Shown here in pieces: positions 7,198 through 8,901 of a DNA stretch of 8,901 nt. A program made the translations under genes and the position numbers. Source of the DNA: Brachybacterium sp. (lineage in GTDB: Bacteria > Actinomycetota > Actinomycetes > Actinomycetales > Dermabacteraceae); the NCBI GenBank assembly GCA_030451965.1, contig JAKDNE010000117.1, positions 1 to 8,901 of the forward strand, in the 5' to 3' direction. Under the pieces are notes generated by a model. The model searched no databases, was not told the DNA's origin, and saw nothing but the letters and a program-made list of their open reading frames with translations. How positions within the stretch are numbered: the first letter of the stretch is position 1; every line of letters begins with the position of its first letter.

Positions 7198-8472
7198 ATG
7201 AACACCCCAGCTCCCGCCGCAGCACAGACGCTGCGCGCGAATCCCGAGTACCGCCGCTGGCTGGTGGGCGACCTCTGCCTGGACCTCGGCACCGGGATCG
7301 GAGTGTTCGCCTTTCCTCTGATCACGCTGATGGTCACCGGCTCGCTCGGTGCGACCGGAATGGTCGGTCTGGTGCAGGGCCTGGGCATGCTGGTCGGCAT
7401 GATCCCGGGCGGGCTGCTCGCCGACCTCTGTGAGCGTCGCCGGCTGCGACTGCTCGCGGGGATGACGGGGATGCTGGTGCAGGCCGTGCTCATCGCGGTG
7501 CTCGCGGCGGGGTGGGGGAGCCTCATGACTCTCGCCGCTCTCGCCTTCGCCGACCGGTTGCGGGCCGCCCTGTTCGGCAGCGCGTCGAACGCGATGCTCA
7601 AGCAGATCGTGCCGCCGGCGCTGCTGCCCAGGGCCTTCGCCGTGAACGAGGGTCGTGAGGCTGCGGTCGAGATGGGATCCGGGCCGCTCGGCGGAGCGCT
7701 GCTGGGGATCTCGCTCCTCTGCCCGCCGCTCACGCAGCTGCTAGGCAACCTCGGCTCCGTTCTCGCCACCCTCGCCATGCGTGGCAGCTACCCGCCGCGT
7801 CTCGAGGATGCCCCGCGCTCCCGGGTGCGCGATGATCTGCGCGACGCCGTCGTCTGGACGCTCTCGCAGCGCATCCGCCGCCAACTGCTGGCAGTCGCGG
7901 TCGCGGTGAACCTCGGCGTGAACGGTCTGCTCCTCACCGTGCTGCTGGACCTGGCCTCCGAGGGTGTCCCGGCAGAGCGGATCGGGCTGCTGAACACCGC
8001 CCTGGCGGCGTCGATCCTGCTCGGGGCGATCGCCGCGCCTCGCCTGGTGGACCGGGTCCCCACCGGGACTCTCGCCATTGCGCCGATCCTGCTGGCGGTC
8101 GCCGTCGGCGCTCTCATCCCCTTCGCTCCCGGCATGATCTGGATCGCCGCCGCCTATGCGGTGATGGGCGTCGGACTGGCACCGCTGAACGCCGCGACCC
8201 AGGGCTTCTTCATGCACCTCACGCCGGTGGCGATGCAGGGACGGATCAATGCCCTGATGGGCCTGATCTCGCTGGGCCTGATGCCGCTGGCGCCGGTGCT
8301 CGCCGGCTGGGGTCTCGAACTGGTCGGTCCGCTGCCCACGATGCTGCTGTTCGCAGGCATCACCGCACTCGGAGCGCTGGCGGCCGTGCGCGGTCCGGAC
8401 CTGCGCCGGGTGCCGGTCGCCGCGCAGTGGGAGAGCTACGCCCGCGAGCAGGGGATCGCCACCGAGGAATGA
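7198..8472 (+). CDS. MFS efflux transporter (second of a duplicated pair)
   Basis: A 424-residue MFS protein, predominantly hydrophobic and about 12 helices by family and length, EntS/MefA-like. It is collinear without gaps with the first exporter in this window. Shared blocks include NPEY-RWLVGDL (15-26), FGSASNAMLKQIVPP (126-140), EGREAAVEM (151-159), RIGLLNT (261-267) and TPVAMQGR (342-349). Motif A reads GGLLADLCERRR (71-82), with leucine where the first copy has arginine after the aspartate. The ATG at 7198 is chosen because a leaderless promoter ends just before it and homology to the first copy begins soon after; an in-frame GTG at 7189 overlaps the -10 box and is less likely. Control by the neighbouring divergent regulator is strongly suggested by the half-site array. 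Export direction and substrate are inferred and unknown respectively. Confidence 0.9.
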   Translation: MNTPAPAAAQTLRANPEYRRWLVGDLCLDLGTGIGVFAFPLITLMVTGSLGATGMVGLVQGLGMLVGMIPGGLLADLCERRRLRLLAGMTGMLVQAVLIAVLAAGWGSLMTLAALAFADRLRAALFGSASNAMLKQIVPPALLPRAFAVNEGREAAVEMGSGPLGGALLGISLLCPPLTQLLGNLGSVLATLAMRGSYPPRLEDAPRSRVRDDLRDAVVWTLSQRIRRQLLAVAVAVNLGVNGLLLTVLLDLASEGVPAERIGLLNTALAASILLGAIAAPRLVDRVPTGTLAIAPILLAVAVGALIPFAPGMIWIAAAYAVMGVGLAPLNAATQGFFMHLTPVAMQGRINALMGLISLGLMPLAPVLAGWGLELVGPLPTMLLFAGITALGALAAVRGPDLRRVPVAAQWESYAREQGIATEE

Positions 8473-8485
8473 TGGCCACGGCGGG

Positions 8486-8506
8486 GGCGGCTGAGAAGAG
8501 ACCGCC
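8486..8506. terminator. Weak hairpin between convergent genes
   Basis: GGCGG (8486-8490) and CCGCC (8502-8506) can pair around an 11-nt purine-rich loop, with GCG/CGC (8481-8483, 8508-8510) able to extend the stem past a bulge. It fills most of the 38-nt gap between the second exporter and the convergent membrane gene. Short stem and no T-run: tentative. Confidence 0.3.
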
Positions 8507-8510
8507 TCGC

Positions 8511-8901
8511 TCACACCGCGGGCGGCTCCTCCACCTGCGGCGTGGGCCCGGCCCATTCCGCCGCACGGGAACGGCGCACGATCTGCCGGAGCCGCCGGGA
8601 GCGCAGGTAGATGATGAGGACCGCCGCCACCAGTGCGGCGGCGCCTCCGCCGAGCAGCCACGGCGCCCAGTGCGAGACCCCACCCACGTCACCCAGCATC
8701 GGGGAGATCAGCAGCAGCGCCGCTCCCGCGACGATCATGAGCACTCCGGCGCCCACCAGCAGCGCCGGCCCGAGGGAGCGTGCGATGGCGGGTCCCGCCG
8801 ACTCGCCCTGCAGCGGGCGGCGCAGCGGCAGCCCCCGACCGAGCTGACCGGGCCGGGAGACCGCCCAGTCCAGCAGGAGATGGTCCCGGCGCCGCGTCGC
8901 C
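8511..8901 (-). CDS. Small membrane protein, 3' part, cut by window edge
   Basis: The frame is open from the window edge to a stop at 8511-8513, giving 129 visible C-terminal residues. Counted from the edge, a basic stretch (ATRRRDH) precedes LLLDWAVSRPGQLGRGLPLRRPL, then two hydrophobic segments likely to span the membrane (about 45-66 and 79-98). A basic segment (LRSRRLRQIVRRSR) and a short acidic proline-rich tail (VEEPPAV) follow. The basic segment after the second helix predicts a cytoplasmic C-terminus. An internal GTG at 8756 could start an 81-residue protein, but the frame keeps G/C-rich third positions upstream of it, so I favour a longer gene. I do not recognise the family. It is convergent with the second exporter, so operon membership must be judged from sequence beyond this window. 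Confidence 0.6.
   Translation of the reverse strand, partial: ATRRRDHLLLDWAVSRPGQLGRGLPLRRPLQGESAGPAIARSLGPALLVGAGVLMIVAGAALLLISPMLGDVGGVSHWAPWLLGGGAAALVAAVLIIYLRSRRLRQIVRRSRAAEWAGPTPQVEEPPAV

Overview
This looks like ordinary chromosomal DNA from a high-GC actinobacterium. Four things point there: very strong G/C preference at third codon positions, the actinobacterial forms of DapC and DapD, a seven-iron ferredoxin directly upstream of dapC, and apparently leaderless promoters (TAnnnT about 6-7 nt before the ATG). The gene set fits Micrococcales such as Brachybacterium and relatives, but that genus guess is inference. I see no rRNA, tRNA, CRISPR array, insertion sequence or phage gene.

Region 1 (1-2979, + strand) is core metabolism: fdxA (7Fe ferredoxin), then dapC only 2 nt downstream (succinyldiaminopimelate aminotransferase), then gltA (citrate synthase). 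A perfect GC-rich hairpin lies between dapC and gltA. A second, bidirectional-looking hairpin closes gltA against the convergent gene that follows.

Region 2 (3013-4968, - strand) is a two-gene unit: dapD (tetrahydrodipicolinate N-succinyltransferase) followed 21 nt later by a membrane-anchored protein with a lysozyme-like segment. dapC and dapD act in the same meso-diaminopimelate/lysine branch, so the unit joins peptidoglycan precursor supply to a candidate wall-acting protein. dapD has a -10 box placed as for a leaderless transcript.

Region 3 (5077-8472) is an accessory-looking cassette. Two MFS exporters on the + strand flank an ArsR-like winged-helix regulator on the - strand. The exporters align without gaps over about 410 residues, at about 65% identity by hand count, so they are duplicates. 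The first exporter and the regulator overlap tail to tail by 52 bp. Between the regulator and the second exporter lies an AT-richer patch with four TTGCGC(A)-type half-sites in alternating orientation. One half-site coincides with the apparent -35 box of a leaderless promoter for the second exporter. This is the most interesting part of the window: a probable ligand-responsive efflux switch acting on the second exporter, while the first has different inverted repeats upstream.

Region 4 (8511-8901, - strand) is the 3' part of a small two-helix membrane protein that runs off the window edge and that I do not recognise.

The window is mostly conventional. I found no convincing entirely new system. 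The regulator/operator/duplicated-exporter cassette and the lysozyme-like protein next to dapD are the best leads.
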